DNA from: Stieleria tagensis
GTDB taxonomy: Bacteria; Planctomycetota; Planctomycetia; Pirellulales; Pirellulaceae
Reading direction: 5' to 3'
NCBI RefSeq assembly: GCF_024129865.1
Contig: NZ_JAMYFE010000111.1
Location: 1 to 61,605 of the forward strand
DNA length: 61,605 bases
Below are positions 9,269-18,182 of the stretch, one piece after another. The translations under genes were made by a program, and so were the position numbers. The notes under the pieces were generated by a model. The model did no database searches and had not been told where the DNA came from. It saw nothing but the letters and a program-made list of their open reading frames with translations. Position 1 is the first letter of the stretch. Each line of letters begins with the position of its first letter.

Positions 9269-12200
9269 TTAGACCTCTGGAATCGATTCCTCTGGCGGTT
9301 CGAACCAACGATAGATCGTCGGCAGCACCAGCAGTGTCAGCACCGTTGACGTGATCAGCCCGCCGATCACAACGGTCGCCAGTGGCCGCTGGACTTCGGC
9401 GCCAGAGCTACCTGAGAGTGCCATCGGGATGAACCCCAGCGCGCCACAGGACGCGGTCATCAATACCGGTCGCAATCGGTCCATCGCCCCGCCGACAACC
9501 GCCTTTCGCTGTGATTCGCCCGAATGTCGCAGGTGCCTTACGTGCTCGATCAACACGACGCCGTTCATCACCGCGATCCCAAACAATGCGATGAAGCCGA
9601 CGCCGGCTGAAATTGAAAAAGGCATGTCGCGAAACCACAATGCCAACACACCGCCTGTCGCTGCGATAGGTACGTTCAAATAGATTAGCATAGCCAGCTT
9701 GACGGAATTGAACGTCATATAGAGCAACGCAAAAATCAGGAACAAGGCAACCGGAACCGCGATCGAAAGTCGGCGTGTTGCCTGTTGCAAATTCTCAAAT
9801 TGTCCTCCCCACCGTAACATGTAACCCGCTGGCAATTGAACGTCTCGTTCCACAACTCGCTGGGCTTCAGCAACAAACCCTGCCAAATCTCGGCCGCGTA
9901 CGTTGCACTGGACTAGCAATCGCCGCCGCACGGCATCGCGACTGATCTCGACCGGGCCGTCTTCGGTGATAATGTCGGCCAACTGGGAGATCGGAATGGG
10001 TCTCCCCTGAGAATCATCGATCTTCAAGTTGATCAACTGATCGGTCGTTTCGCGTGACTGTGGCTGCAATCGAATTTGCAACGGAAATCGACGTTGGCCT
10101 TCAAACACTTGACCGACCGGCATCCCGCCTACCGTACTGATGGCGTCCAAAACATCGCGGGTGTTGATTCCATAGCGTGCGAGATCTTCGCGGCGCACTT
10201 TCACACGCAAGTACGATAGCCCGGCGATCTGCTGTGCCTGGACATCGGCCGCGCCAGGCACTTGATCGAGTGCCCGTACCAATTCATCGCCTTTCGCCTT
10301 CAACAAATCCAAATCGTCACCATACAAGCTAAGCCCGATATCCGAGCGCACTCCGGCCACGAGTTCTTGAACACGTAGTTCAATCGGCTGTGTGAAGCTA
10401 TACGAATTTCCGGGGACATCCCGCGTTAGGGCCGTTTGCATCTCTTGAACCAGTTGCGGCTTTGACACTCCCTGCGGCCATTCTGTCGTCGGCTTTAACC
10501 GAATCAACATGTCGGTTTGATAGACGCCCATCGGGTCGTTGGCGATTTCGGGACGGCCTGTTTTTGACACCACCGTTTCGACCTGCGGAAATTTCAGCAG
10601 CGTTCGCTCCATGGCTTGAGTCATTTCAATCGATGTTTCCAACGAAACGCTGGGCAATCGAGTGGCCTGAATGGCCAAATCCCCCTCGTCCAGTTTGGGA
10701 ACAAACTCGACTCCGAATCCAGCCGCAAGAACAACACTGATGGCAAACGCAGCCAGCGCACCGGAAAACATTGCCAACGGGTTCTTCATCGAGAACTCCA
10801 GCATCGGACGATAGGCTTGTTTGATCCAGCGCACCAAGAACGTTTCTTGCGCCTTGACCTTTCGCGCCAAAAACAATGACGCCATCACAGGCATCACGGT
10901 GACCGAAAGAATCAGCGCCGATGAGAGCGCCGTCATGAAGGTAAACGCCATCGGACGAAACATTTTGCCCTCCATGCCCTGCAGACTTAGGATTGGCAAA
11001 AAGACAATGATCACGATGATGCCGGCAAACAAAATCGGTTTCCCGACCTCCTTCGCAGATTCACGGAAAACCGCGTCGGGAACCCGCGCACCATCGTGTT
11101 CCCGCTGGTAGCGGTTGGCGCGGCGGACACAGTTTTCAACCATCACAACCGCTCCGTCGACAATCACGCCAAAATCGACGGCCCCAAGACTCATCAAATT
11201 GGCCGACACGCCGGCATACCGCATGGCAATCAGAGCGCTCATCGCCGATAGCGGAATCGCAGCCGCAACGATCAAGCCTGCGCGAACATCGCCGAGCAGA
11301 ATAAACAACGTCAAGATCACCAAAATCACACCCAACCCGATGTTTTCACCCACAGTGTGAATCGTTTTGTTCACCAATTCCGTTCTGTCATAGAACGTGT
11401 CAATGGAAACACCGGCCGGCAATGTCTTTTGAATCTCCGCGATCTTTTGCTTCACATCTGCAACGACTTGGCGGGAGTTTCCCCCCATCAACATCATCAC
11501 CATTCCGACAACGGCCTCGCGATTTCCATCCCGAGTCACTGCGCCTTGCCGAAGCATGGGCGCAAAGTCAACGTTGGCGATGTCATCAATGCGGATCGGC
11601 GTGCCCTCACGACTTTCCAAAATGATGCTACGGATATCGTCCAACGACGTGACCAAACCTTCGCCGCGAATCAATCGCTGTTCGGCATGATGTGCGATGT
11701 AGCCTCCACCAGCGTTCCCATTGTTTTTCTCAAGCGCGTCGATCACCTCGGTCAGCGAGATATCGTAGTTTTGCAACTTAATCGGATCGATCTGTACTTC
11801 ATACGTTTTCAATGCACCACCAAACGTATTGACCTCGATCACGCCCGGGACGCTGCGTAACTGGAACGCAATTTGCCAATCCAGTATCGTACGCAACTCG
11901 GTTAGTGAATGTCCTGCACCAGGGTCGCCACGAACCTCGAACTGATAGATCTCGCTCATTCCAGTCGCGATCGGTCCCAATTCGGGAGTTCCCATTCCCG
12001 GCGGAATGTCCTCACGAGCCTTTTGCAAACGTTCGTTGATCAGATTTCGCGCCCAATAGATATCCGTCCCGTCTTCGAACGCCACGGTCACTGCGGACAG
12101 ACCAAATCGGCTGATCGAACGGATTTCATCGACCCCCGGAATCCCGCTCATCGCGTTCTCGATCGGAAACGTGATGAATTGCTCGACCTCAACGGGGCCC

Positions 12201-12367
12201 AACGCCGGCGAGTTGGTGAGCACTTGAACCTGGACGTTCGTTAAATCGGGGACTGCGTCCAGTGGGATCGTGATTGCCGCAAAGCAGCCCATGCCCAGAA
12301 TGGCAATCGAAAGCAGGATGACGATGAAGCGATTGTTCAGCGACCAATCAATCAGATGGTTGACCAT
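9269..12367 (-). CDS. CzcA-type heavy-metal efflux RND pump
   Basis: The 1032-residue inner membrane proton antiporter is full length for HME-RND pumps, with 12 predicted membrane helices in two sets and two large periplasmic loops. The N terminus VNHLIDWSLNNRFIVILLSI is typical of CzcA/CusA. The fourth helix carries GAVDFGVIVDGAVVMVEN, the DFG-x3-DGAV-x2-VEN signature of the CzcA/NccA (Zn/Co/Cd/Ni) subclass rather than the CusA Cu/Ag type. It starts two bases after the stop of the membrane fusion protein gene, so the two are co-transcribed. The exact metal is inferred only from the signature. Confidence 0.95.
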   Translation of the reverse strand: MVNHLIDWSLNNRFIVILLSIAILGMGCFAAITIPLDAVPDLTNVQVQVLTNSPALGPVEVEQFITFPIENAMSGIPGVDEIRSISRFGLSAVTVAFEDGTDIYWARNLINERLQKAREDIPPGMGTPELGPIATGMSEIYQFEVRGDPGAGHSLTELRTILDWQIAFQLRSVPGVIEVNTFGGALKTYEVQIDPIKLQNYDISLTEVIDALEKNNGNAGGGYIAHHAEQRLIRGEGLVTSLDDIRSIILESREGTPIRIDDIANVDFAPMLRQGAVTRDGNREAVVGMVMMLMGGNSRQVVADVKQKIAEIQKTLPAGVSIDTFYDRTELVNKTIHTVGENIGLGVILVILTLFILLGDVRAGLIVAAAIPLSAMSALIAMRYAGVSANLMSLGAVDFGVIVDGAVVMVENCVRRANRYQREHDGARVPDAVFRESAKEVGKPILFAGIIVIIVFLPILSLQGMEGKMFRPMAFTFMTALSSALILSVTVMPVMASLFLARKVKAQETFLVRWIKQAYRPMLEFSMKNPLAMFSGALAAFAISVVLAAGFGVEFVPKLDEGDLAIQATRLPSVSLETSIEMTQAMERTLLKFPQVETVVSKTGRPEIANDPMGVYQTDMLIRLKPTTEWPQGVSKPQLVQEMQTALTRDVPGNSYSFTQPIELRVQELVAGVRSDIGLSLYGDDLDLLKAKGDELVRALDQVPGAADVQAQQIAGLSYLRVKVRREDLARYGINTRDVLDAISTVGGMPVGQVFEGQRRFPLQIRLQPQSRETTDQLINLKIDDSQGRPIPISQLADIITEDGPVEISRDAVRRRLLVQCNVRGRDLAGFVAEAQRVVERDVQLPAGYMLRWGGQFENLQQATRRLSIAVPVALFLIFALLYMTFNSVKLAMLIYLNVPIAATGGVLALWFRDMPFSISAGVGFIALFGIAVMNGVVLIEHVRHLRHSGESQRKAVVGGAMDRLRPVLMTASCGALGFIPMALSGSSGAEVQRPLATVVIGGLITSTVLTLLVLPTIYRWFEPPEESIPEV

Positions 12368-12369
12368 GT

Positions 12370-13935
12370 TTATTCGTCTCCCATCAGTTCGGCGAGCAGC
12401 TGAGATTTCAAAATGAACCCACCGTGCACGACCACGGATTGTCCGGCTTGAACTCCTTGCATCACGACCACGCTGGATTGGTTGGCCGGTCCCAACACCA
12501 CATCGCGGCGCGTGAATTGTCCATCCTGATCATGAACAAAGACGAATTGTTTTCCGTCGTGTTCGTGCACGGCCGACAATGGCACTTGAACCACGTCAGT
12601 CGGATGAGCACTTGGGAACTCGATGGTCACAAACATGCCCGGTTTCAACGCACGATCTGCGTTGTCCGCGATCGCTCGCAAGGAGATCGTCCGAGTCGTT
12701 TCGTCCATGATCTCGCCGGTATAAAACACTCGCGCCTGGAATACCCGATCCGGCAACGCGGCATTTCGCACCAGCACGGTTTGCTCTTTCAACGAATCAA
12801 GTAGTGGTAGGTGTTCTTCATAGATGTTGGCCGTGACCCAGACGGTCGAAAGATCTGCAATACTTAGCAGCATGACATCCGGACGCACCTGTTCGCGTAG
12901 AACGACGTCCTTTGTCAACACCGTGCCGTCAAACGGGGCGCGGATCGCATAGTGTGAAATGGATTCCCCCTGGCCGGCGGGATCAATCGTGTCGATGTCG
13001 TTTTGGTCAACGTTCAGAATCTTTAAACTGGTCGCCGCCACAAGTGTCTTTGCTTGAGCGACCTTCACCGCCTGGGACGTCAGCAGAGTGGATGTATTGA
13101 GTTCGTACTGAATCTGTTCTATTCGAGACTGAACGGTGGCTTGATCTGCATTCCGGTTGGCGGTTGCCGCAAGTAGCTGCTTGCCCGATACAGCCCCCGA
13201 CTCTGCGACGCTTCTTAGCCGGTCCACATCGGCTTCTGATTTCAACAGATTCGAATAGGACGCCAGGGCTCGCTCGCGAAAATCCCCCATGGGACGATTT
13301 CGAAACTCGCGCTCTATCTGTTTGATATCTGCTCCCTGTCGCAGCGATTCGATCAGTTGGTTGGCATTCTTGGCGATCTCGGATTGCAAACGATCCTTGG
13401 TTTTTGCCAGTTCCAACTGCAATCGAGCTTGGTAAAGTTCCAACTTCGCCGCACCGACTTCTCGGCTATGCACGACAGCCAGCAAATCATCCGTCTTGAC
13501 ACGCTGTCCCAAACTGACCGAAACGCTATCGACGGTCCCTTCGACCATCGAATAAATGTGGGCCAAACGATCCTGATTCAACGATATCTTGCCGGTCAAT
13601 TGAAATCGTTTCTGGAACGGACCGCTGTTCACGGCTTCAATTTCAATCCCCGATGCTTGCCATTGTTCGGGAGCAAGCGTCAGCCGTGTCTCCGACGATT
13701 CAGCATCTGACGCGTGAATGGTCGAAACACTTGATTTTTGTCGGTCGTCCTCCAAAGTTGTCTTTTGCATCGCTACATCGGAGTTCGGATCGACGGGCAC
13801 AGTCGTTTCGGAGTGTGCCGTTTGCCAGCGAAAGGCCATCAGACAAATTGATATCGACAGGGCTAGCAAGAAGCAGCTCCCAAGGACGATCGGGGTGCGC
13901 ACGCGATTGGAAGGCGCCGGTTCGGTTCGGTTCAT
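12370..13935 (-). CDS. CzcB-type periplasmic adaptor (membrane fusion protein) of the RND pump
   Basis: From ATG 13935 the product is 521 residues; the open frame extends 44 codons upstream but lacks protein character there. One membrane anchor (TPIVLGSCFLLALSISICLMAF) is followed by a linker, then the barrel-sandwich half motif AHIYSMVEGTVDSVSVSLGQRVKTDDLLA, a long helical hairpin (about 190-330), the second half motif YAIRAPFDGTVLTKDVVLREQVRP, and beta-barrel and membrane-proximal parts. This is the standard HlyD/CusB/CzcB order. It joins the inner pump to the TolC-like duct. I see no His- or Met-rich N-terminal metal site of the kind found in some CzcB or CusB proteins. Confidence 0.92.
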   Translation of the reverse strand: MNRTEPAPSNRVRTPIVLGSCFLLALSISICLMAFRWQTAHSETTVPVDPNSDVAMQKTTLEDDRQKSSVSTIHASDAESSETRLTLAPEQWQASGIEIEAVNSGPFQKRFQLTGKISLNQDRLAHIYSMVEGTVDSVSVSLGQRVKTDDLLAVVHSREVGAAKLELYQARLQLELAKTKDRLQSEIAKNANQLIESLRQGADIKQIEREFRNRPMGDFRERALASYSNLLKSEADVDRLRSVAESGAVSGKQLLAATANRNADQATVQSRIEQIQYELNTSTLLTSQAVKVAQAKTLVAATSLKILNVDQNDIDTIDPAGQGESISHYAIRAPFDGTVLTKDVVLREQVRPDVMLLSIADLSTVWVTANIYEEHLPLLDSLKEQTVLVRNAALPDRVFQARVFYTGEIMDETTRTISLRAIADNADRALKPGMFVTIEFPSAHPTDVVQVPLSAVHEHDGKQFVFVHDQDGQFTRRDVVLGPANQSSVVVMQGVQAGQSVVVHGGFILKSQLLAELMGDE

Positions 13936-14050
13936 TGTTTCGGTAGGAATGTCATTAGCGCAGCGAGAGACAAAGAGAACCATCAACCACCGAGCGCGCA
14001 GACAGCTACCCGAGTGATGGTCACAAACAGCAATGGCTATGACGCATCCG

Positions 14051-14521
14051 TTAACAACGAATGACACCCGAGAGTTCGGGCAAAGAGAGGCGACTGGTCA
14101 GCAATCGCACCGTTTGGAAAGACAGCGTTCGCGGATCGCTGGCACCGTAATGCACTGAATGCAAGGCAACAGAAAACAGGCCCAGTGTGGGCAAAACTGC
14201 GACGTCTAAATCATTCGCTGCCGAGAATTGACTCGCTGGCAAACACTCCACCTCACAATCCGATGGATCACCGCCGATCGATGCGAACGCTTGCGCCGGC
14301 AGTAACCAGTGAACATGCCAATCTTGGGGCCAGTTCCCAGCATTGGCCGGTCCGCCGTGATGCCAAACAAGATGCCGTGAAAGTTCCTCCACCTGAAGGA
14401 CCGATTCAGCTGCCACGTCGTGGCAATGACCGACGGGAATCGGTACCGGCCACAAAAGCAAGACGAACACCAGCTTCTGCAAGAGCGAACGATAGTCGTT
14501 GCGGTACGAAAACGGATGCAT
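14051..14521 (-). CDS. small secreted protein of unknown function at the head of the RND operon
   Basis: From ATG 14521 the product is about 156 residues; ATG 14578 would add 19. A hydrophobic leader (LVFVLLLWPVPIPVGHCHD) suggests export. The mature part is rich in His (HCHD, HLVWHHGG, WHVHW), with a few Cys (DCEVECLP, GVIRC), spacing that could bind metal. I do not recognise a family. The stop is about 115 bases upstream of the adaptor start on the same strand, consistent with a shared transcript. A periplasmic metal-binding accessory role is inference. A chance open frame cannot be fully excluded, but the leader and position favour a real gene. Confidence 0.6.
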   Translation of the reverse strand: MHPFSYRNDYRSLLQKLVFVLLLWPVPIPVGHCHDVAAESVLQVEELSRHLVWHHGGPANAGNWPQDWHVHWLLPAQAFASIGGDPSDCEVECLPASQFSAANDLDVAVLPTLGLFSVALHSVHYGASDPRTLSFQTVRLLTSRLSLPELSGVIRC

Positions 14522-14668
14522 CGGCTGGCGGGAGTCTTCGTGTGAATACACGGCAGGTGGGCAAACAATCGGGATCATCCTAAATCGTGATCAATCGACT
14601 GTCAATCAATCGGTTGCTGGCCCCACAAAAACAGGCCGCCATGGGCAGTGCAGATTTTAGCTGACTGC

Positions 14669-16588
14669 CTATCGGCGTTTTACATAGACATAGTAGGCGC
14701 CACAGATTTCCTGGCCGGCGTCATCTAACATCCACGTTTCCAGTTCTGTTTCCCCCGCCAGTAAATCTGCTGTGAATTGGATCGACAGACCATCTTCGGC
14801 AGCCGGTTGAATAGGAAAGGTATGCTTTCCGAGACGGATGCGGCCTTGGGTGATCGGCAATACCTTGCCGGGAACGAAGACGCCGTCGGTCACTACGGTT
14901 CGGCGACAACCTTGATCCAATCGCAGTTTGCTTTCTCGTGGCCAACGACGCAGTTCGACATCGTAGGTACCGGCCTGGGCCACGCTCAGATGCCAGACCC
15001 CATTTTTTTGAACACCGCGTCGAATTTGGATTTGCTGGTCGACGAAGACATCCAACCATTCGCAAGCTGTCAACATCGCGGGATTCTCCGCGTCGCTACC
15101 AATAACGACACGCTGGACTGCCAGAGCGTCCCGTTTCACACCGTTCCACCAATCGTCTAAATGCGTGCTCAGCTCGCGGACCACATCGGGGTTGTCCGCC
15201 GCGACATCGTGATCTTGGTGAGGGTCCGCAGCGACATCGTACAGTTCGCGATTCTCCAACAATCGCCAATTTTTCCACAGCACGCCAGCACCGTCACGAT
15301 GTGGAACCGAGGGGTTTTGGTCGGTGTACTCGACTTTGAACTGCGGCATCCGGCTGTAGTTGATCACCAATTTCCGATCGCCAAGGGTGGAAGGCTGGCC
15401 GCGCATGATCGCCGCCAAACTCTGACCATCTAAGTGGGCTGGAACGTTTGTAATCCCCGCCAGTTCGGCAAGGGTTGGCAACAAATCCTGGACCTGGCTC
15501 AACTCATCGATTTCCCCCATAGCCAAGTTGCCCGCAGGCCAACGCACGAAACAGGGAACCCGATGCCCGCCTTCCCAAAGCTGTGTCTTGCTACCACGCA
15601 TACCGGCATTGAAATAGTCCTTGCCCATTGTGCTGCCGTTGTCCGTCAGAAACACGACGATGGTGTTGTCCAACAACGCATGGTCTGTCAAGAACGAGTC
15701 TAGTTTGCCAACGTTGTCATCGATGCTCGTTCCCATCGCCAAAAAACTGACCAATGATTCAATCTGGTTCGCATTGAGCTTCTTGGTGATCTCAGGATGA
15801 TTGGCCAGTGAATCACGAATCGGCTGCCGGTAGTGGTCTGGAACGAACCAGGGCCAATGTGCCGCGTTCAAAGCGATGTAGGCAAAAAACGGCTTGTCAG
15901 AATCTTCGCTACCGATCCACTGTGACGCCTGGTTGAAAAACACGTCGGTGCAGTAACCGCTGTATCGTTCCGGCTGGCCGTTGTGAATGTAAGTGTCGTC
16001 GAAGTAGTCGTTGTCCCAGTGATCGGGTGTGCTGTTGATATGTGACGAGCGAAACCAAACGGCTTCGTCAAACCCACGATCTTCCGGACGAAACGGATAA
16101 TTGTCGCCCAAATGCCATTTGCCAAAAATGCCTGTGCGATAGCCTGCCGAGCGAAACACATCGGCAATGGTTTTCAGTTCGGGGCGCATCAACGTCCGCC
16201 CGCTGCTCACATTCACCGCGCCGTTGCGGAACGCGTCCAATCCCGTCATCAACTGCCCCCGTGTCGGTGTGCACATCGGCGCAACATGAAAGTCTGTCAA
16301 GCGAACCGATCCTGCTGCCAATCGATCTATATGTGGTGTTTCCACCACGGGATTGCCATGGCAGGAAAACTCGCCATAACCTTGATCATCCGTCATGATC
16401 ACAATGACATTCGGTGATGCCATCGATTCCGCGTGGATCTCCGTTATCCCCAGCCCCAACGCCGTCCAGAATGCGACGACCGCGATTACCAGAGATGTTA
16501 AATTCCTCGCCCGAAACGCACCGAGGGATCGTGGATCTACCGACCAGTCTGGGCGAGCAGCTAAACAGGGACGAATGAGTTTTTGCAT
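14669..16588 (-). CDS. secreted arylsulfatase (type I sulfatase)
   Basis: The 639-residue protein has an N-terminal hydrophobic segment (about 31-54, ending IHAES). The alkaline phosphatase-like sulfatase fold opens with VIVIMTDDQGYGEFSCHG. CTPTR (Cys106) is the formylglycine motif, followed by GIFGKWHLGDNYPFRPEDRGF and VVFLTDNGSTMG with metal-binding Asp/Asn. A C-terminal extension (about 520-639) has beta-strand character and is typical of planctomycete arylsulfatases. It would hydrolyse sulfate esters outside the cytoplasm after activation by a formylglycine-generating enzyme encoded elsewhere. It is followed downstream by the efflux operon on the same strand, with no evident link. The substrate is unknown. 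Confidence 0.93.
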   Translation of the reverse strand: MQKLIRPCLAARPDWSVDPRSLGAFRARNLTSLVIAVVAFWTALGLGITEIHAESMASPNVIVIMTDDQGYGEFSCHGNPVVETPHIDRLAAGSVRLTDFHVAPMCTPTRGQLMTGLDAFRNGAVNVSSGRTLMRPELKTIADVFRSAGYRTGIFGKWHLGDNYPFRPEDRGFDEAVWFRSSHINSTPDHWDNDYFDDTYIHNGQPERYSGYCTDVFFNQASQWIGSEDSDKPFFAYIALNAAHWPWFVPDHYRQPIRDSLANHPEITKKLNANQIESLVSFLAMGTSIDDNVGKLDSFLTDHALLDNTIVVFLTDNGSTMGKDYFNAGMRGSKTQLWEGGHRVPCFVRWPAGNLAMGEIDELSQVQDLLPTLAELAGITNVPAHLDGQSLAAIMRGQPSTLGDRKLVINYSRMPQFKVEYTDQNPSVPHRDGAGVLWKNWRLLENRELYDVAADPHQDHDVAADNPDVVRELSTHLDDWWNGVKRDALAVQRVVIGSDAENPAMLTACEWLDVFVDQQIQIRRGVQKNGVWHLSVAQAGTYDVELRRWPRESKLRLDQGCRRTVVTDGVFVPGKVLPITQGRIRLGKHTFPIQPAAEDGLSIQFTADLLAGETELETWMLDDAGQEICGAYYVYVKRR

Positions 16589-16743
16589 CGCGATAAAGAT
16601 TTTGGGGAGAAACGGATCAGTCGGCTAGGAAGAAACCATGACAGGTCACCTCGTTTGAATCGCCCACCCTGGGCGTATTGAAGTTGCGTTTTTATCACAA
16701 CCAGACCCGTGGGGTTTAAGAGCCAGCGCGCCGGATGACAGCT

Positions 16744-17838
16744 CTATTGGCCAATGACAAATTCACCGTTGACGGTGTTCCACGAATCGTTGCTATTTTT
16801 TCCGGTGAAGATCATGGTGAATCGTCGCCCATCGTCACTGATCCACTTCTGCGTGAAATTCCAAAAGAACGTCGAAACCTCGATCTGTCCTCGCCCCCAA
16901 TCCTGTTCGTAGCTGACGGTGGTCCATGGCCCCCAAGGTTCCGGCGCATCGAATAATCCGAAATGCCCGGTGTGCGTTTCACTGTGTTCGGTACACAGCA
17001 GGTAACGTTTCAATCCCGCATTGTAACCGACGCTGACATTCCAACCGACACCGTTGGGGTCTTTGAAAACAGCCTGGCGCTGCTTCAAATCAGACGTCCA
17101 CAAAGGTTGTCCGGCATGCACACCGGAAAAGAACTCGTAACCCGATCGATTTCGAATCTGGCTTTTCGGCACCCGTGCCAAGTAGATTTTGCCTGGTTTG
17201 TGCACGTCAAATCCGTGTTCGGTCTGCGGCAGCGAGTCGGGTCCCCACTGCGGGTGAATGAAATAGCTGTAGACAAAGTGATCGCGTGCACCGCGGTAAT
17301 CCTGACCGAAGTTCAAAAACGTCGGCACGCTCAATCGATCGTCAAAATGGAATCCCCAATCGGCGAGTGTCCAACTGGCGCCTTCATCGGTTGACCAAGC
17401 GATGCGGCACGATTCCATGTGTCTAGCCGGTTGCGCGGCAACCCACATGTACAACACCCCGTCAACGCTTAGGATTCCATAACTCTTGCCGTCGAACGTC
17501 GCGGCATGTTCGGTTTGAAAACCGCCCCAAACGTTTGTTGCTTGATAGTTGTTTGCATCACCACTGATGCGCGCCACACCCAGCTTCACTCGACCAGCTG
17601 AATTCGTGCCGCCGAATCCACCACCATCGCCCCAGGCTGAATACAGATTGCCATCGCGCGACCAAGTCACCGGCCAATTGTCACTGCCGGGTGCTAAACG
17701 GCGATGCGTTTGAAAATCAAACTCAACGCGATCGATCGTAGAACTCGCCGGGTAAGGTGCTTGCGAGAACACAACGTTGGGCGCGAGCAACAAAACGATC
17801 AGCTGCGCGATCAAAACAATCACGGATCGGTTCGACAT
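16744..17838 (-). CDS. secreted DUF4185-like beta-propeller protein
   Basis: From ATG 17838 the protein has 364 residues; ATG 17871 adds 11. The signal peptide SVIVLIAQLIVLLLAPNVVFSQA is clear. The mature part has repeated strand motifs (DNWPVTWSRDGNLYSAWGDGGGF, KSYGILSVDGVLYMWVA, ESCRIAWSTDEGASWTLAD, PEPWGPWTTV) of the kind found in DUF4185 and five-bladed glycosidase-like propellers. No catalytic triad is evident to me, so I do not assign an enzyme. It is divergent from the truncated gene at 17937 and shares a strand with the sulfatase, which fits a polysaccharide-related role by context only. Confidence 0.75.
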   Translation of the reverse strand: MSNRSVIVLIAQLIVLLLAPNVVFSQAPYPASSTIDRVEFDFQTHRRLAPGSDNWPVTWSRDGNLYSAWGDGGGFGGTNSAGRVKLGVARISGDANNYQATNVWGGFQTEHAATFDGKSYGILSVDGVLYMWVAAQPARHMESCRIAWSTDEGASWTLADWGFHFDDRLSVPTFLNFGQDYRGARDHFVYSYFIHPQWGPDSLPQTEHGFDVHKPGKIYLARVPKSQIRNRSGYEFFSGVHAGQPLWTSDLKQRQAVFKDPNGVGWNVSVGYNAGLKRYLLCTEHSETHTGHFGLFDAPEPWGPWTTVSYEQDWGRGQIEVSTFFWNFTQKWISDDGRRFTMIFTGKNSNDSWNTVNGEFVIGQ

Positions 17839-17936
17839 ACGAGTTTTTTTCAGTGGAGAGAAAACGGGCAATCCGTAGTCTAATCAATATAATGGCTCTG
17901 GATATTTTGCCACAACGAAATCGTCAGGCGACAAGA

Positions 17937-18182
17937 ATGAATGGCACTCGATTTTTTTTCTGTGCACTCATTGGGCTATCGTTTCAAACCAACCTCTCGG
18001 CGGAAGAGAATTCATTCCAGCTAACACGACGTGTCAGTGTCCCTGAAGCGCACCAGGCTGTGCCCCTGGACGAGTCTTCATTTTATGCGATCTCAAATCA
18101 TGCGATCACTCGATATGACAAACCTTCCGAACAACGCCTTGTCTGGGAAGCACCGGCAAATTCAGGGATTCAACATCTATAA
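17937..18182 (+). pseudogene. truncated secreted-protein gene, N-terminal remnant
   Basis: ATG 17937 opens a convincing signal peptide (RFFFCALIGLSFQTNLSAEE), then VPEAHQAVPLDESSFYAISN and a YDKPSEQRLVWE segment. I recall this as the opening of a larger secreted family in planctomycetes with a propeller-like repeat; that family link is from memory. The frame stops at TAA 18180 after 81 codons, just where the family would continue, and no continuation occurs in another frame. Instead the next frame enters the signal sequence of the M14-like gene. The simplest reading is an internal deletion that removed the rest of this gene and perhaps the original start of the next. It may be a small functional protein, but I consider that less likely. 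Confidence 0.6.

Noticed and set aside
12912-13100. Short + strand frame inside the adaptor gene
   Set aside because: It is antisense and without protein-like character.
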